A stretch of DNA of 64,000 bases from Nucisporomicrobium flavum (GCF_016464385.1 NZ_JADMLH010000004.1:124001-188000), one strand, 5' to 3'; numbered from the stretch's first letter, positions 35,614-43,999 are shown. Translations and numbers: made by a program. The notes: a model not told the origin generated them from the letters alone.

Positions 35614-36840
35614 TCAGCGGCACTCCCACAGCAGCGGGTGGTTGGAGACGCCCTCGCCGCTGGAGTAGCCCGCGGCGGTCCGCCCGTCATCGCTGAAACT
35701 GGAGATCAGGTAGTCCTGCCGCCCCTTCGCCTTGCGGTACCCGGGCAGCTCCGTCGTCACGTTGCCGTCGCTGGTGATGACGGGGCGCCGGGCCGTCCCG
35801 ATGATCCACCCGTTGGCGGCCACCCGGTCGGGCATGCCCGAGTCGTCCGGCAGGCGCTCGTACCGGCCGGTGGCGATGCGGAAGCGGAAGAACTCGAACC
35901 GGCGCTCCTGCTCGGTGTCGACGACGGAACGTCCCACCACCCAGCCGTTGCGGATCGACGCCGGCCAGAACATGGTGGCCTTCTTCCCGTCGATCTTCGG
36001 TAGCGGCATCGCGCGGTGGGTGCCGTCGGGCAGCCACAGGTATCCGCTGCCCTCCTTGCCCTTGGGCGACACCGTGCCGAGGATGGTGCCGTCCTCGTCG
36101 ATGTCGATCGCCGCGCCGGACTCCGTGCCGCGCGGTACGGGCAGCTTCTCCGGCTGGGCGGTGATCGAGGACCAGCGGACGGGCAGCCCCTCGTAGATGG
36201 GGCCGAGGCTGCCCACCACCACGCCGTCGTCGTTGATCGCCTGGGCGACGGCCTCCCCGCCCGGGATCGGAGTGACCTTGCCGTTGCTGTAGGCGTACGG
36301 TCGCACCCCGGGCTCGAAGGTGTATCCCACGGCATTGCCGCGCTTGTTGATGTCCTCGAAGCTCTGATCCTGCCCGCCGATCCGGACGGTGTCGGCGATC
36401 TTGCCGTCCTTCCAGATCACCAGGGGACGTGACCCGTCGTCCTTACCGGCCGGGTACGTCCGCCCGACCACCCAGTGCCCGCTGGGGTCGCCGCCGGTGA
36501 CCAGCGCCTTCTCCACGCCGCCGGTGGGCAGCCGGGTGACCGTGCAGTCCTTCGGCCGCTCGAGCGGGGCGGCGGCGGTGATCGAGGGCGCGGGGGTGGC
36601 GACCGGCCGCGGGGCGGTGCCCGGCCGGCCCACCGCCGAGAACGCCAGCGTGCCGCCCGCCGCGGTGGTGGCGGTCAGCGCGACGATCGCCGTGCCGCTC
36701 GCCCACCAGCGGGTGAGGCGGCGTCGCCGGCCCTGCGCCATGGCCCGGGACACGTCGATGCGGGGCTGCCCGGCCGGCTCGCCCGCGAGGGGGCGCAGCA
36801 GCGCCCGGCCGTACCGCTCGTCGTCGAGGTGGTGTCTCAT
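35614..36840 (-). CDS. Membrane-anchored extracytoplasmic repeat protein, probable partner of the SigE-type sigma factor
   Basis: The 408-residue protein has a short cytoplasmic N terminus ending in a basic stretch (QGRRRRLTRWW), one membrane segment (SGTAIVALTATTAAGGTLAFS), a Pro/Ala linker and an extracytoplasmic domain of repeated strands with motifs such as GHWVVGRTY, GNAVGYTFEPGV, DGVVVGSLGP, DGTILGTVSP, NGWVVGRSV and NGWIIGTAR, resembling HAF-type beta-propeller repeats. Its ATG overlaps the sigma gene stop by 4 nt, so it is co-expressed with the sigma factor and probably controls it, though no ZAS motif is visible in the short cytoplasmic part. Confidence 0.72.
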   Translation of the reverse strand: MRHHLDDERYGRALLRPLAGEPAGQPRIDVSRAMAQGRRRRLTRWWASGTAIVALTATTAAGGTLAFSAVGRPGTAPRPVATPAPSITAAAPLERPKDCTVTRLPTGGVEKALVTGGDPSGHWVVGRTYPAGKDDGSRPLVIWKDGKIADTVRIGGQDQSFEDINKRGNAVGYTFEPGVRPYAYSNGKVTPIPGGEAVAQAINDDGVVVGSLGPIYEGLPVRWSSITAQPEKLPVPRGTESGAAIDIDEDGTILGTVSPKGKEGSGYLWLPDGTHRAMPLPKIDGKKATMFWPASIRNGWVVGRSVVDTEQERRFEFFRFRIATGRYERLPDDSGMPDRVAANGWIIGTARRPVITSDGNVTTELPGYRKAKGRQDYLISSFSDDGRTAAGYSSGEGVSNHPLLWECR

Positions 36841-37346
36841 TGGTTGCTCCCGATCTCGATGCGGTCGCCGAGGATGCGGCGCAGCGCCGCCAGCCCGTGC
36901 GACGTCTGGCTCTTCACGGTGCCCTCGCTGCAGTTCAGCGCCCGGGCGACGTCGGCGACGGACTGGTCGCAGAGGAACCGCAGGACGAGTACGGCCTGCT
37001 GCCGGGGCGGCACCTGGGACAGCGCGGCGCGCAGCACGGTGCGTTCCTCGACGTCCGGATGGCCGCCGGCCGGGACCGGGCGTTCCGGTGGGGCGCCGAG
37101 CCGCACCTTCCACCACCCCCGGCGCTTCTCGTCGAGGAACGTGCGCACCAGGATGGCGTGCACGTACCCGTCGAGGTTGTCCACCCGGCCCATCCGCGGC
37201 CAGCGCGCGTAGAGCTTGGTGATGGTCTCCTGCACCAGGTCGTCGGCCTGGTGCACGTCGCCGCTCAGCAGGTACGCGGTGCGCCGGAGCGCCGCCGCCC
37301 GCCCGTGGACGTACGCCACGTACTCCGAATCCGTCCCGTCAGCCAT
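36837..37346 (-). CDS. SigE-family ECF RNA polymerase sigma factor
   Basis: The 169-residue protein has sigma region 2 (RAAALRRTAYLLSGDVHQADDLVQETITKLYARWPRM) and region 4 (LSQVPPRQQAVLVLRFLCDQSVADVARALNCSEGTVKSQTSHGLAALRRIL). The TAYLL...QETxxKLYxRWPR phrases mark the actinobacterial SigE family (distinct from the true SigE stress factor). The ATG at 37346 has GGGAG 5 bases upstream on its strand. It is followed, with 4-nt overlap, by the membrane repeat protein, and is divergent from sigK across a 126-bp shared regulatory region. Confidence 0.9.
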   Translation of the reverse strand: MADGTDSEYVAYVHGRAAALRRTAYLLSGDVHQADDLVQETITKLYARWPRMGRVDNLDGYVHAILVRTFLDEKRRGWWKVRLGAPPERPVPAGGHPDVEERTVLRAALSQVPPRQQAVLVLRFLCDQSVADVARALNCSEGTVKSQTSHGLAALRRILGDRIEIGSNQ

Positions 37347-37409
37347 CCCAGCTCCCGTCGCCGACACACCTGCTAGACGGAAGTTCGCCGGGTTCGGTTG
37401 TACGGCGGC

Positions 37410-37437
37410 CCATCCGCATAGCGTCCGGCTCCGAATC
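37410..37437 (+). promoter_or_regulatory. Candidate SigK-type promoter of sigK-rskA
   Basis: CCATCC (37410-37415), 15-nt spacer, CCGAATC (37431-37437), 35 bases before the sigK start. Both boxes resemble the SigK consensus reported for Mycobacterium tuberculosis as I recall it. The same pair with the same spacing occurs at 38831 before the fasciclin gene, implying autoregulation. Confidence 0.75.
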
Positions 37438-37472
37438 GACGTTGAATGGCTGTGGACGAAGAGAGGGCCAGC

Positions 37473-38084
37473 ATGGCGGAGTACGGCGTGGCCCGGAACC
37501 GGCCCGACCATCTGGCGGCGGTTCCGGCGCCGCCCACGGACGTCGGCGACCTGTTGCGCGGGATCGCCCGGGGTGACGAGGCGGCCTTCGGGCGGCTCTA
37601 CGACCTGGTGGCGCCGCGCGTCTTCGGGCTGATCCGGCGGGTGCTGCGCGACCCGGCGCAGGCCGAGGAGGTGACGCAGGAGGTGCTCGTCGAGGTGTGG
37701 CGCACCGCCGCGCGCTTCGACTCGGCCCGCGGGTCGGCCACCGCCTGGGTGTTCACCATCGCCCACCGGCGCGCCGTCGACCGGGTACGCGCCGAGCAGG
37801 CCTCCGCCGACCGCACCCTGAAGGTCGGCGCCGCCTCGGTCGACACGCCGTACGACGAGGTGGTCGACGAGGTGGCCGGCCGGCTGGAGCGCCAGCAGGT
37901 GCGCCGGTGCATGGACGATCTCACCGAGCTGCAGCGGCAGGCCGTGACGCTCGCGTACTACCAGGGCCACTCGTACCGCGAGGTGGCCGATCTGCTCGAG
38001 ACGCCGCTGCCCACGGTCAAGACCCGGATGCGCGACGGCCTGATCCGCCTGCGCGACTGCCTGGGCGTGGAGGTGACCGCATGA
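37473..38084 (+). CDS. sigK: ECF sigma factor SigK
   Basis: The 203-residue protein has region 2 (DEAAFGRLYDLVAPRVFGLIRRVLRDPAQAEEVTQEVLVEVWRTAARFD, with SARGSATAWVFTIAHRRAVDRVR) and region 4 (LTELQRQAVTLAYYQGHSYREVADLLETPLPTVKTRMRDGLIRLRDCL). These segments match SigK of the SigK-RskA system. The ATG at 37473 is preferred over 37446 because AGAGAGG (37461-37467) precedes it. RskA follows with a 4-nt ATGA overlap, and a SigK-type promoter lies upstream, so it probably activates itself when RskA is degraded. Confidence 0.92.
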   Translation: MAEYGVARNRPDHLAAVPAPPTDVGDLLRGIARGDEAAFGRLYDLVAPRVFGLIRRVLRDPAQAEEVTQEVLVEVWRTAARFDSARGSATAWVFTIAHRRAVDRVRAEQASADRTLKVGAASVDTPYDEVVDEVAGRLERQQVRRCMDDLTELQRQAVTLAYYQGHSYREVADLLETPLPTVKTRMRDGLIRLRDCLGVEVTA

Positions 38085-38827
38085 CCGGAATGGATGTGCA
38101 CGCGCTGGTGGGCGCCTATGCCCTGGACGCGGTGGACGACCTGGAACGGGTCGCCTTCGAACGGCACCTGGCCGAGTGCGAGGGCTGCCGTACCGAGGTC
38201 GACGAGCTGCGGGAGACCGCGGCCCGGCTGGCCGACGGGACCTGGTCGGTGCCGCCGCCGCGGTTGAAGACCGAGGTCATGGCCGCGATCGGCCGGACCC
38301 GGCAGTTGCCGCCGCCGGACGCGGCGGGACCGGCCGGCCGGGCGCGGGAGAGCCGCTGGCGCCGGTATTCGGTGGCCGCGGCCGCCGCGGTGGTCCTGGC
38401 AGCGGGCACGGGCACGACCGTCTACGCGATCCAGGAGCAGCGGGTACGCGACGAGCGCGCGATCGCTTCGGCCGCCGAACAGCAGCAGCAGCGTACGCAG
38501 TCCATCCTCTCGGCTCCCGACCTCGTCGTCCGCACCGCGCCGGTCAAGGGGGGCGGACGGGTGACCGTGGCGTCCTCGGCGTTGCAGGGCGCGAGCGTGG
38601 TGACGCTCCAGGCCGACCGGGCCCCCAGCGCCGGCCAGGCGTTCCAGATGTGGACGATCCGCGGCACCGGCAAGCCCGTCTCGCCGGGTGTCATGAACCC
38701 CGGGCAGCAGTCCGCGGTGGCGGTGGTCAACGGGGTTCCGGGCAACGACGTCTTCGCGGTGTCGCTGGAGCCGGCGGGCGGTTCGGTGCGACCGGGCACA
38801 GTGGTCGCCAAAGTTTCTTTGGCCTGA
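38081..38827 (+). CDS. rskA: Anti-sigma-K factor RskA
   Basis: The 248-residue membrane protein has an N-terminal cytoplasmic anti-sigma domain beginning VHALVGAYALDAVDDLERVAFERHLAECEGC (with HLAECEGC as the zinc-finger-like element), one membrane helix (SVAAAAAVVLAAGTGTTVYAI), and a C-terminal extracytoplasmic RskA domain (VTLQADRAPSAGQAFQMWTIRGTGKPVSPGVM ... FAVSLEPAGGSV). It binds and holds SigK at the membrane until regulated proteolysis. The start overlaps the sigK stop. The gene order sigK-rskA matches mycobacteria. Confidence 0.93.
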   Translation: MTGMDVHALVGAYALDAVDDLERVAFERHLAECEGCRTEVDELRETAARLADGTWSVPPPRLKTEVMAAIGRTRQLPPPDAAGPAGRARESRWRRYSVAAAAAVVLAAGTGTTVYAIQEQRVRDERAIASAAEQQQQRTQSILSAPDLVVRTAPVKGGGRVTVASSALQGASVVTLQADRAPSAGQAFQMWTIRGTGKPVSPGVMNPGQQSAVAVVNGVPGNDVFAVSLEPAGGSVRPGTVVAKVSLA

Positions 38828-38830
38828 GAG

Positions 38831-38859
38831 CAATCCGGCGCGCATACGGGTCCGAATCA
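38831..38859 (+). promoter_or_regulatory. Candidate SigK-type promoter of the fasciclin lipoprotein gene
   Basis: CAATCC (38831-38836), 15-nt spacer, CCGAATCA (38852-38859), starting 3 bases after the rskA stop and 36 bases before the fasciclin ATG. It is nearly identical to the element before sigK, including spacing. Confidence 0.75.
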
Positions 38860-38895
38860 GTAGTGAAGGCAAATACCACTACTGAGGGGTACGAA

Positions 38896-39540
38896 ATGCG
38901 CGCCACGAAGTTCACCGCAGTCGCTGCGGCCGCCCTGTTCTCCGTCTCGCTGGCGGCCTGCGGCGACGACTCCACCTCGGACGATGCCGGAGCGGCCGCC
39001 GCGCCGGCGCCGATGACCTCCTCGGCCGCGCCGATGATGTCGTCGGACGCCGGCACCGACACCATGACCAACTTCGGCTCCGGCTGCGCGGCCGTGCCGA
39101 AGGACTCCTCGAACCCGGGCAGCTTCGAGGCGATGGCCCAGGTGCCGGTCGCCACCGCCGCCTCGGGCAACCCGGTGCTGTCCACCCTGGTCACCGCCGT
39201 GAAGAAGGCCGGGCTGGTCGACTCGCTCAACACCGCACCGGCGATCACCGTCTTCGCGCCGGCGAACTCCGCGTTCGAGAAGATCCCGTCGAAGGACCTC
39301 AACAAGGTGCTCGCCGACAAGAAGACGCTGACCAGCATCCTCACGTACCACGTCGTCCCGGGGAAGCTCGCGCCCGCCGACCTGGCCGGCACGCACAAGA
39401 CCCTCGAGGGTGACTCGATCAAGGTCACCGGCAGCGGCACCGATTTCAAGGTCGGCGACGCCTCGGTCGTCTGCGGCAACGTGCAGACCGCGAACGCGAC
39501 GGTCTACATCATCGACTCCGTCCTGATGCCGAAGAGCTGA
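38896..39540 (+). CDS. Fasciclin (FAS1) domain lipoprotein, MPT70/MPT83-like
   Basis: The 214-residue lipoprotein has a signal peptide with lipobox LAAC, a Ser/Ala/Pro/Met spacer, and one FAS1 domain (NPVLSTLVTAVKKAGLVDSLN, ITVFAPANSAFEKIP, LTSILTYHVVPGKL, VVCGNVQTANATVYIIDSVLMP). In mycobacteria the homologues MPT70 and MPT83 are the main SigK targets. A SigK-type promoter precedes this copy, so the same regulon logic appears here. FAS1 domains mediate surface or matrix binding; the ligand here is unknown. A molybdopterin oxidoreductase gene follows within 5 bases. Confidence 0.92.
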   Translation: MRATKFTAVAAAALFSVSLAACGDDSTSDDAGAAAAPAPMTSSAAPMMSSDAGTDTMTNFGSGCAAVPKDSSNPGSFEAMAQVPVATAASGNPVLSTLVTAVKKAGLVDSLNTAPAITVFAPANSAFEKIPSKDLNKVLADKKTLTSILTYHVVPGKLAPADLAGTHKTLEGDSIKVTGSGTDFKVGDASVVCGNVQTANATVYIIDSVLMPKS

Positions 39541-39545
39541 TCACG

Positions 39546-41021
39546 GTGCTCCGGCGTACGCGTCCGGCCCTGGCCGGCATGCTCTCCGCCGCCCTCGGGG
39601 TGGCCGCCGCGGAACTCCTCGCGGCGGCCACCCGGCCGGCGGCCGGACCCCTGGTCGCGGTCGGCGGGGCGGTCATCGACGCGACACCGACGCCGGTCAA
39701 GGAGTTCGCCGTACGGACCCTCGGCACGCACGACAAGCCGGTGTTGCTGGGCTCGATCGTGCTGGTCCTGCTGCTGTTCACCGCCGTGGTCGGCATTCTC
39801 GCCGCCCGCCGCCGGTGGGTCGCCGTGGCCGGGGCCGCGATCTTCGGTGTCGCAGGCGCCGCCGCTGCGCTGTCCCGGCCGGCCGCCATCGCGTACGACG
39901 CCGTGCCGTCCCTGCTCGGCGCCGCGATCGCCGGTACGGTCCTGCTGATCTGGGCGCCCGCCGCGCCCGCTCCACCCGGCCGGCGCCGCTTCCTGCGGAC
40001 TGCGTTGCTGGTGGCCGGCGGAACCGTCGTGGCCGGCGCCGCGGCCGAGACGGTCAAGCGGATCAAGGGTGGCGCGGTGGCCCAATCCCGCGAGGCGATC
40101 ACCCTGCCCGCGGCCGCGGACCCCGCGAAACCCCTGCCCAGCGGCATCGCGCCGGGCTTCTACTCCGACAAGCTCTACCGGGTCGACACCGCCCTGACGG
40201 TGCCCCGCATCGACGCCGGCGGGTGGCGGCTCAAGATCCACGGCATGGTCCGGGACGAGGTCTCGCTGTCCCTCGCGGACCTGCTCGAGCGGCCCCTCAT
40301 CGAGCGCGACATCACGCTGAACTGCGTGTCCAACGAGGTCGGCGGGCCGTACATCGGGACGGCCCGGTGGCTGGGCGTACCGCTGGCGCCGCTGCTGGCC
40401 GAGGTCGGCGTCGACGCGGCGGCCGACCAGATCGTGGCGCGGTCCGCGGAAGGCATGACCATCGGTACGCCGCTCGCCACAGCCCTCGACGGCCGCGACA
40501 CGATGCTCTGCGTCGGCATGAACGGGGAACCGCTCCAGCTGGAACACGGCTTCCCGGTGCGGATGCTGACCCCCGGCCTGTACGGCTACGCCGGCGCCTG
40601 CAAGTGGGTCACCGAGCTGGAACTCACCACGTTCGCCGACTTCGACGCGTACTGGGTCCGGCGCGGCTGGGCGGCGAACGGGCCGGTCAGGACCGCCTCG
40701 CGGATCGACCGCCCGCAGCCCTTCGCCCGGCCGGCCGCGGGGAAGGTGACGGTCGCCGGGGTGGCGTGGGCGCAGGGCCGTGGCATCCGCACCGTCGAGG
40801 TACGCGTCGACGACCGGCCGTGGCGCAAGGCGGAGCTGCTGCCCGTACCCTCCTCGGACACCTGGGTTCAATGGCGCCATGAGTGGGATGCGACACCCGG
40901 CCCTCACACGCTCTCGGTACGCGCGACCGACGGCACCGGCGACGTGCAGACCGAGCAGCGGGCGACGCCGTACCCGTCCGGCGCGACCGGCTGGCACAGC
41001 GTCACCGTGACGGTGGAGTGA
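39546..41021 (+). CDS. Membrane-anchored molybdopterin-dependent oxidoreductase (sulfite-oxidase fold)
   Basis: The 491-residue protein has four hydrophobic N-terminal segments (residues about 10-30, 55-80, 85-105, 115-135), an RRRFLRTALLV stretch resembling a twin-arginine-type signal before the next helix, then an oxidoreductase molybdopterin-binding domain with LNCVSNEVGGPYIGTARWLGVPL, where the Cys should ligate molybdenum, and MNGEPLQLEHGFPVRMLTPGLYGYAGACKWV, ending with an Ig-like dimerisation domain. It starts with GTG 5 bases after the fasciclin gene and probably shares its SigK-driven transcript. The electron donor and substrate are unknown. Confidence 0.88.
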   Translation: MLRRTRPALAGMLSAALGVAAAELLAAATRPAAGPLVAVGGAVIDATPTPVKEFAVRTLGTHDKPVLLGSIVLVLLLFTAVVGILAARRRWVAVAGAAIFGVAGAAAALSRPAAIAYDAVPSLLGAAIAGTVLLIWAPAAPAPPGRRRFLRTALLVAGGTVVAGAAAETVKRIKGGAVAQSREAITLPAAADPAKPLPSGIAPGFYSDKLYRVDTALTVPRIDAGGWRLKIHGMVRDEVSLSLADLLERPLIERDITLNCVSNEVGGPYIGTARWLGVPLAPLLAEVGVDAAADQIVARSAEGMTIGTPLATALDGRDTMLCVGMNGEPLQLEHGFPVRMLTPGLYGYAGACKWVTELELTTFADFDAYWVRRGWAANGPVRTASRIDRPQPFARPAAGKVTVAGVAWAQGRGIRTVEVRVDDRPWRKAELLPVPSSDTWVQWRHEWDATPGPHTLSVRATDGTGDVQTEQRATPYPSGATGWHSVTVTVE

Positions 41022-41022
41022 G

Positions 41023-41193
41023 TCAGGGGGCCGTACGCGTCGGGTCCGCGGGCTCCTCGCCCGGCTGCTGGAACTGGGGGTTGTCGGAGTCGGGGCCGCC
41101 CCCGGTGATGAAGGCGTCCACCGCGACGTCGTCCTCGATGGCGTCGGCCACCTCCGGGGTCTCCTCCAGCGGCGGCTGATTCTGATCGGTCAT
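41023..41193 (-). CDS. Small acidic protein of unknown function
   Basis: The 56-residue product (TDQNQPPLEETPEVADAIEDDVAVDAF...) is rich in Asp, Glu and Pro, with no membrane segment. GGAGG lies just upstream of its ATG on the minus strand, supporting translation. Its stop is 2 bases from the end of the convergent molybdopterin gene. No family recognised. Confidence 0.6.
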   Translation of the reverse strand: MTDQNQPPLEETPEVADAIEDDVAVDAFITGGGPDSDNPQFQQPGEEPADPTRTAP

Positions 41194-41489
41194 CGGTCCT
41201 CCAAGAGCCACATGTGCGTCCTGGACCCCGGCATACCCCCCGGTGCAGTTCTCCACGCACCCACGCCGAATCGGACGATCGATTCGTTGGGGCACCAAGC
41301 GAGCGCGATTCGGACAGCCGCCGCGCGCATCGGATGGACGGTGCGTAGCGGGCCGAATACATTTCTGCCGTGCCACGTGTATGAGCGTTCCGGCGGGGAA
41401 GGCGCACGCCCGTGGCGAGGGGAACATGATATGAGCGATCGCTGGACAGCGTGGCCCCACTCCGGCCCGGCCGAGCGGGGCGAGGCGAG
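41194..41489. other. Divergent intergenic region with inverted repeat
   Basis: The region holds an inverted repeat GAATCG-6 nt-CGATTC (41268-41285) and a possible 20-codon reading frame at 41431-41493, preceded by GAGGGGAA and overlapping the next gene's GTG by 4 nt. I see no other feature. Confidence 0.45.
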
Positions 41490-41828
41490 GTGAGCAGTCT
41501 GCCCGACGCCGAGCGGGATGCCGGTGAGGTGGTACGGCTGCTCGAGGCGCTCGTGGCGTCGTTGCGGGCGCGCGGGGCCGACCTCGGCGACGAGAGCGAG
41601 GCCCTGGCCGCCCTGGCCCGGGACGGCGGTACGGCGGCCGGCCGGGTCCTGGCCTACCTGCGTGCCCTGCAGGGCGCGGGCGACGGGGTGGCGGTCGCGG
41701 TGCCCCGGCACCTCGGGCCCTGGCGAGACTGGACGCCGACCCGCGGCAACCTTTTCGAGGGCTTCCACGAGACGTCGGCCAGGGTCGACGAATTCCCTCG
41801 GCGCCGGCGCTGCGATCCCGGCGAGTAG
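41490..41828 (+). CDS. Hypothetical protein, 112 residues
   Basis: A soluble, mostly helical protein (LPDAERDAGEVVRLLEALVASLRARGADLGDESEALAALARD...) ending in WRDWTPTRGNLFEGFHE and a basic tail. No membrane segment or recognised motif. The GTG at 41490 overlaps the stop of a tiny upstream frame (41431-41493), suggesting coupling. Codon use is normal for the genome. Function unknown. Confidence 0.5.
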   Translation: MSSLPDAERDAGEVVRLLEALVASLRARGADLGDESEALAALARDGGTAAGRVLAYLRALQGAGDGVAVAVPRHLGPWRDWTPTRGNLFEGFHETSARVDEFPRRRRCDPGE

Positions 41829-41831
41829 CGC

Positions 41832-42854
41832 CTACCCCCGCGCCCGCAGCGTGTCGGAGGGCGACACCCCGAAGCGGGTCCGGTACGCCGACGCGAACCG
41901 TCCGAGGTGGGCGAAACCCCAGCGGTGCGCCACCGCCGCCACCGTCGTGCGGCCCGGATCCTCCGCGCGCAGGGTCTCGTGCGCCCGGGTCAGGCGTACC
42001 TGCTGCAGGTAGGCCATCGGCGCGCACCCCACGTGCCGCCGGAACCCCTCCTGCAACGAACGCACGCTCACCCCGGCGACGCGGGCCAGGTCCGCCACCG
42101 TGAACGGCCGCTCCGGCTCGTCGCGGATGGCGTCCATCGTGCGCCGTACGGCCCGGGGCGGCATCGCGGGCGCCGGCGCGGTGAGCTCCTCGGTGTAGCG
42201 GTGCGGCATGCTCAGCAGCAGCCCCGAGACGATGCTGCGGCGCAGGTGCTCGGCGATCAGCGGCTGCCGGATCAGGCTCCCCGGACGGGCGATCTCGGCG
42301 TGCAGCATCCGGACGATCTCGCTCCAGCTGCGTACCGCGCCGTCGCCGAGTGCCACCTGCGCCGGCAGGTCCAGCGGGCCGTCGACCGGATGGCCCAGCA
42401 GATCGGCGAGCTCCGCCTCGAGCGCCGAGCGTTCGATCTTGACATCGAGCTCGGCCGAGTGCGCGTCGTGCAGCGTGTACACCGGCTTGCCGGGGCCGTA
42501 CACGACGGCCGTGCCGGGGTCCGCCGTGAGCTCCTGACCGGCGTGCCGGACGTGCACGCGGCCGCACGTGGGGATGGTGACGTGGTAGGCGTCCAGATCC
42601 GTCGACGCGATCGAGACGGCGGCCCCGAAACCGATATGACCGACGGTCAACGGTCCGAGTTGGATCACATCCGCGCGGAACTGGAAGCCCTCCGCACCGT
42701 CGGGCGTACCGATGGCCAGCGGATAGAAGAAGCTGGCCAGCAACGATCGCATGTCCTCGATGTCGGAACTGCGAAAACCCGCCGTGGCGCGGTCTGCCAA
42801 GGGGGGCGTCACCGTCCTCAGGTGAACGTCAACCATGTCGCACGGCATCCCCAC
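41832..42854 (-). CDS. AraC family transcriptional regulator
   Basis: The 340-residue protein has an N-terminal ligand/cupin-like domain of the AraC_binding_2 type (GHIGFGAAVSIASTDLDAYHVTIPTCGRVHVRHAGQE) and a C-terminal double helix-turn-helix (RPFTVADLARVAGVSVRSLQEGFRRHVGCAPMAYLQQVRLTRAHETL ... TVAAVAHRWGFAHLGRFASAYRTRFGVSPSDTLR). It regulates transcription in response to a small molecule; the target is not obvious from its neighbours. It is monocistronic, with a 289-nt non-coding space upstream that contains 17-bp direct repeats (43010-43043). Confidence 0.92.
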   Translation of the reverse strand: MGMPCDMVDVHLRTVTPPLADRATAGFRSSDIEDMRSLLASFFYPLAIGTPDGAEGFQFRADVIQLGPLTVGHIGFGAAVSIASTDLDAYHVTIPTCGRVHVRHAGQELTADPGTAVVYGPGKPVYTLHDAHSAELDVKIERSALEAELADLLGHPVDGPLDLPAQVALGDGAVRSWSEIVRMLHAEIARPGSLIRQPLIAEHLRRSIVSGLLLSMPHRYTEELTAPAPAMPPRAVRRTMDAIRDEPERPFTVADLARVAGVSVRSLQEGFRRHVGCAPMAYLQQVRLTRAHETLRAEDPGRTTVAAVAHRWGFAHLGRFASAYRTRFGVSPSDTLRARG

Positions 42855-43009
42855 GCATACGGTGAGTATTCGGCCCGGAACAGTGGATCGTCAATCTCGC
42901 GCCGACCGGGGGTGACCGATCCAGCACATTCCGGCCAGATGAACTACCCTGGCGTTCCGCGCCTACCTGGCGTAACTTGCAGACCAGCGGATAGTTGTCG
43001 GGGCCAGGT

Positions 43010-43043
43010 CAGCCGGCACCGAGGTCCAGCCGGCACCGAGGTC
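43010..43043. repeat. 17-bp direct repeat, two units
   Basis: CAGCCGGCACCGAGGTC occurs at 43010-43026 and 43027-43043, with a partial third copy after it. It lies in the leader of the STAS gene. The rest of the 42855-43143 gap shows nothing I can name. Confidence 0.65.
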
Positions 43044-43143
43044 CAGCCGGCGCCCGGGTGAGGTGCCGAGCCGCGCGGCTGGTAGCGCGAAGACCTCGCG
43101 GAACGTTCGGCGTCGCCCGCACGACGCCAGGAAGAGGGCAGCC

Positions 43144-43500
43144 GTGTATCTGCCGATCACCACTCGCCAGTTGGCCGATGGCACCGTCGAGATCGCCCCC
43201 AGCGGGGAAATCGATCTGGACAACGCCCACGTCCTGCGGGACGCCGTCAACGACGTCCTGACCGCGCAGACGCCGGGCAAGATAGACCTCGACCTCCAAC
43301 GGGTGATGTTGATCGACAGCATCGGCATCGGCATCCTCGTCGCCTGCTTCCACGCGGCCGCCGCGTCCGGCGTGAAGCTCGCGGTGAGCCACCCCAGCCC
43401 GACCGTGTACCGGCAGCTCTGGATCTCCGGCCTGGTCGGCCTCCTCGGCTGCGCCGAACCGCCCTCCCCGCGCACCTCGGTGGGCCTGCGCCCCAGCTGA
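43144..43500 (+). CDS. STAS domain anti-sigma factor antagonist
   Basis: The 118-residue protein has the anti-anti-sigma fold: [24 protein letters not shown], then [25 protein letters not shown] with the conserved phosphorylatable Ser in DSIGIG. It should bind an RsbW-type anti-sigma kinase and release a SigB/SigF-type sigma factor when unphosphorylated. The GTG at 43144 follows GAAGAGGG. No kinase or sigma gene is adjacent, so it is an orphan antagonist. A terminator follows. Confidence 0.9.
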   Translation: MYLPITTRQLADGTVEIAPSGEIDLDNAHVLRDAVNDVLTAQTPGKIDLDLQRVMLIDSIGIGILVACFHAAAASGVKLAVSHPSPTVYRQLWISGLVGLLGCAEPPSPRTSVGLRPS

Positions 43501-43513
43501 CGACGGTCCTGGG

Positions 43514-43548
43514 GGACCCCGCCGGGTTTGCCGGCCCGGCGGAGGTCC
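43514..43548 (+). terminator. Terminator hairpin after STAS gene
   Basis: Inner stem CCGCCGGG (43519-43526) with CCCGGCGG (43535-43542), extended outward by GGACC/GGTCC with a single bulge. It lies 13 bases after the stop. Confidence 0.7.
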
Positions 43549-43607
43549 GCAGGCGCGTCTCCCGTTCGCCGCCGCCCGGACGTTTCCTGCCGGGCAGAAT
43601 GCAGCGC

Positions 43608-43943
43608 ATGTCCGTGCTGCGCTCCGTCGCCCTGTTCCTGCTTGCCGCCGTCGCCGAGATCGGCGGAGCGTGGCTCGTCTGGCAGGGTGTCCGCGAGCAC
43701 CGCGGCCTGCTGTACGTCGGCCTCGGGGTGGCGGCGCTCGGCGCGTACGGTTTCGTCGCGACCCTGCAGCCCGACCCGAACTTCGGCCGGATCCTGGCGG
43801 CCTACGGCGGCGTCTTCGTCGCCGGGTCCCTCGGATGGGGGATGCTCGTCGACGGATTCCGGCCGGACCGCTGGGACCTCATCGGCGCGGCGTGCTGCCT
43901 CGCCGGCGTCGCCCTGATCATGTACGCCCCCCGCGGCGCCTGA
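43608..43943 (+). CDS. YnfA family (UPF0060) membrane protein
   Basis: The 111-residue protein has four helices and the family hallmarks [30 protein letters not shown] at the start and [51 protein letters not shown] at the end. It is a small drug/metabolite-type membrane protein of unsettled function. The ATG at 43608 is preferred to 43599 because family members begin M-x-x-LRS. Confidence 0.9.
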   Translation: MSVLRSVALFLLAAVAEIGGAWLVWQGVREHRGLLYVGLGVAALGAYGFVATLQPDPNFGRILAAYGGVFVAGSLGWGMLVDGFRPDRWDLIGAACCLAGVALIMYAPRGA

Positions 43944-43999
43944 CCGTCCGGCGTGGACCCGGGCCGTGCTCCTCCCGGGTGGCCTACCGTTGACCCATC

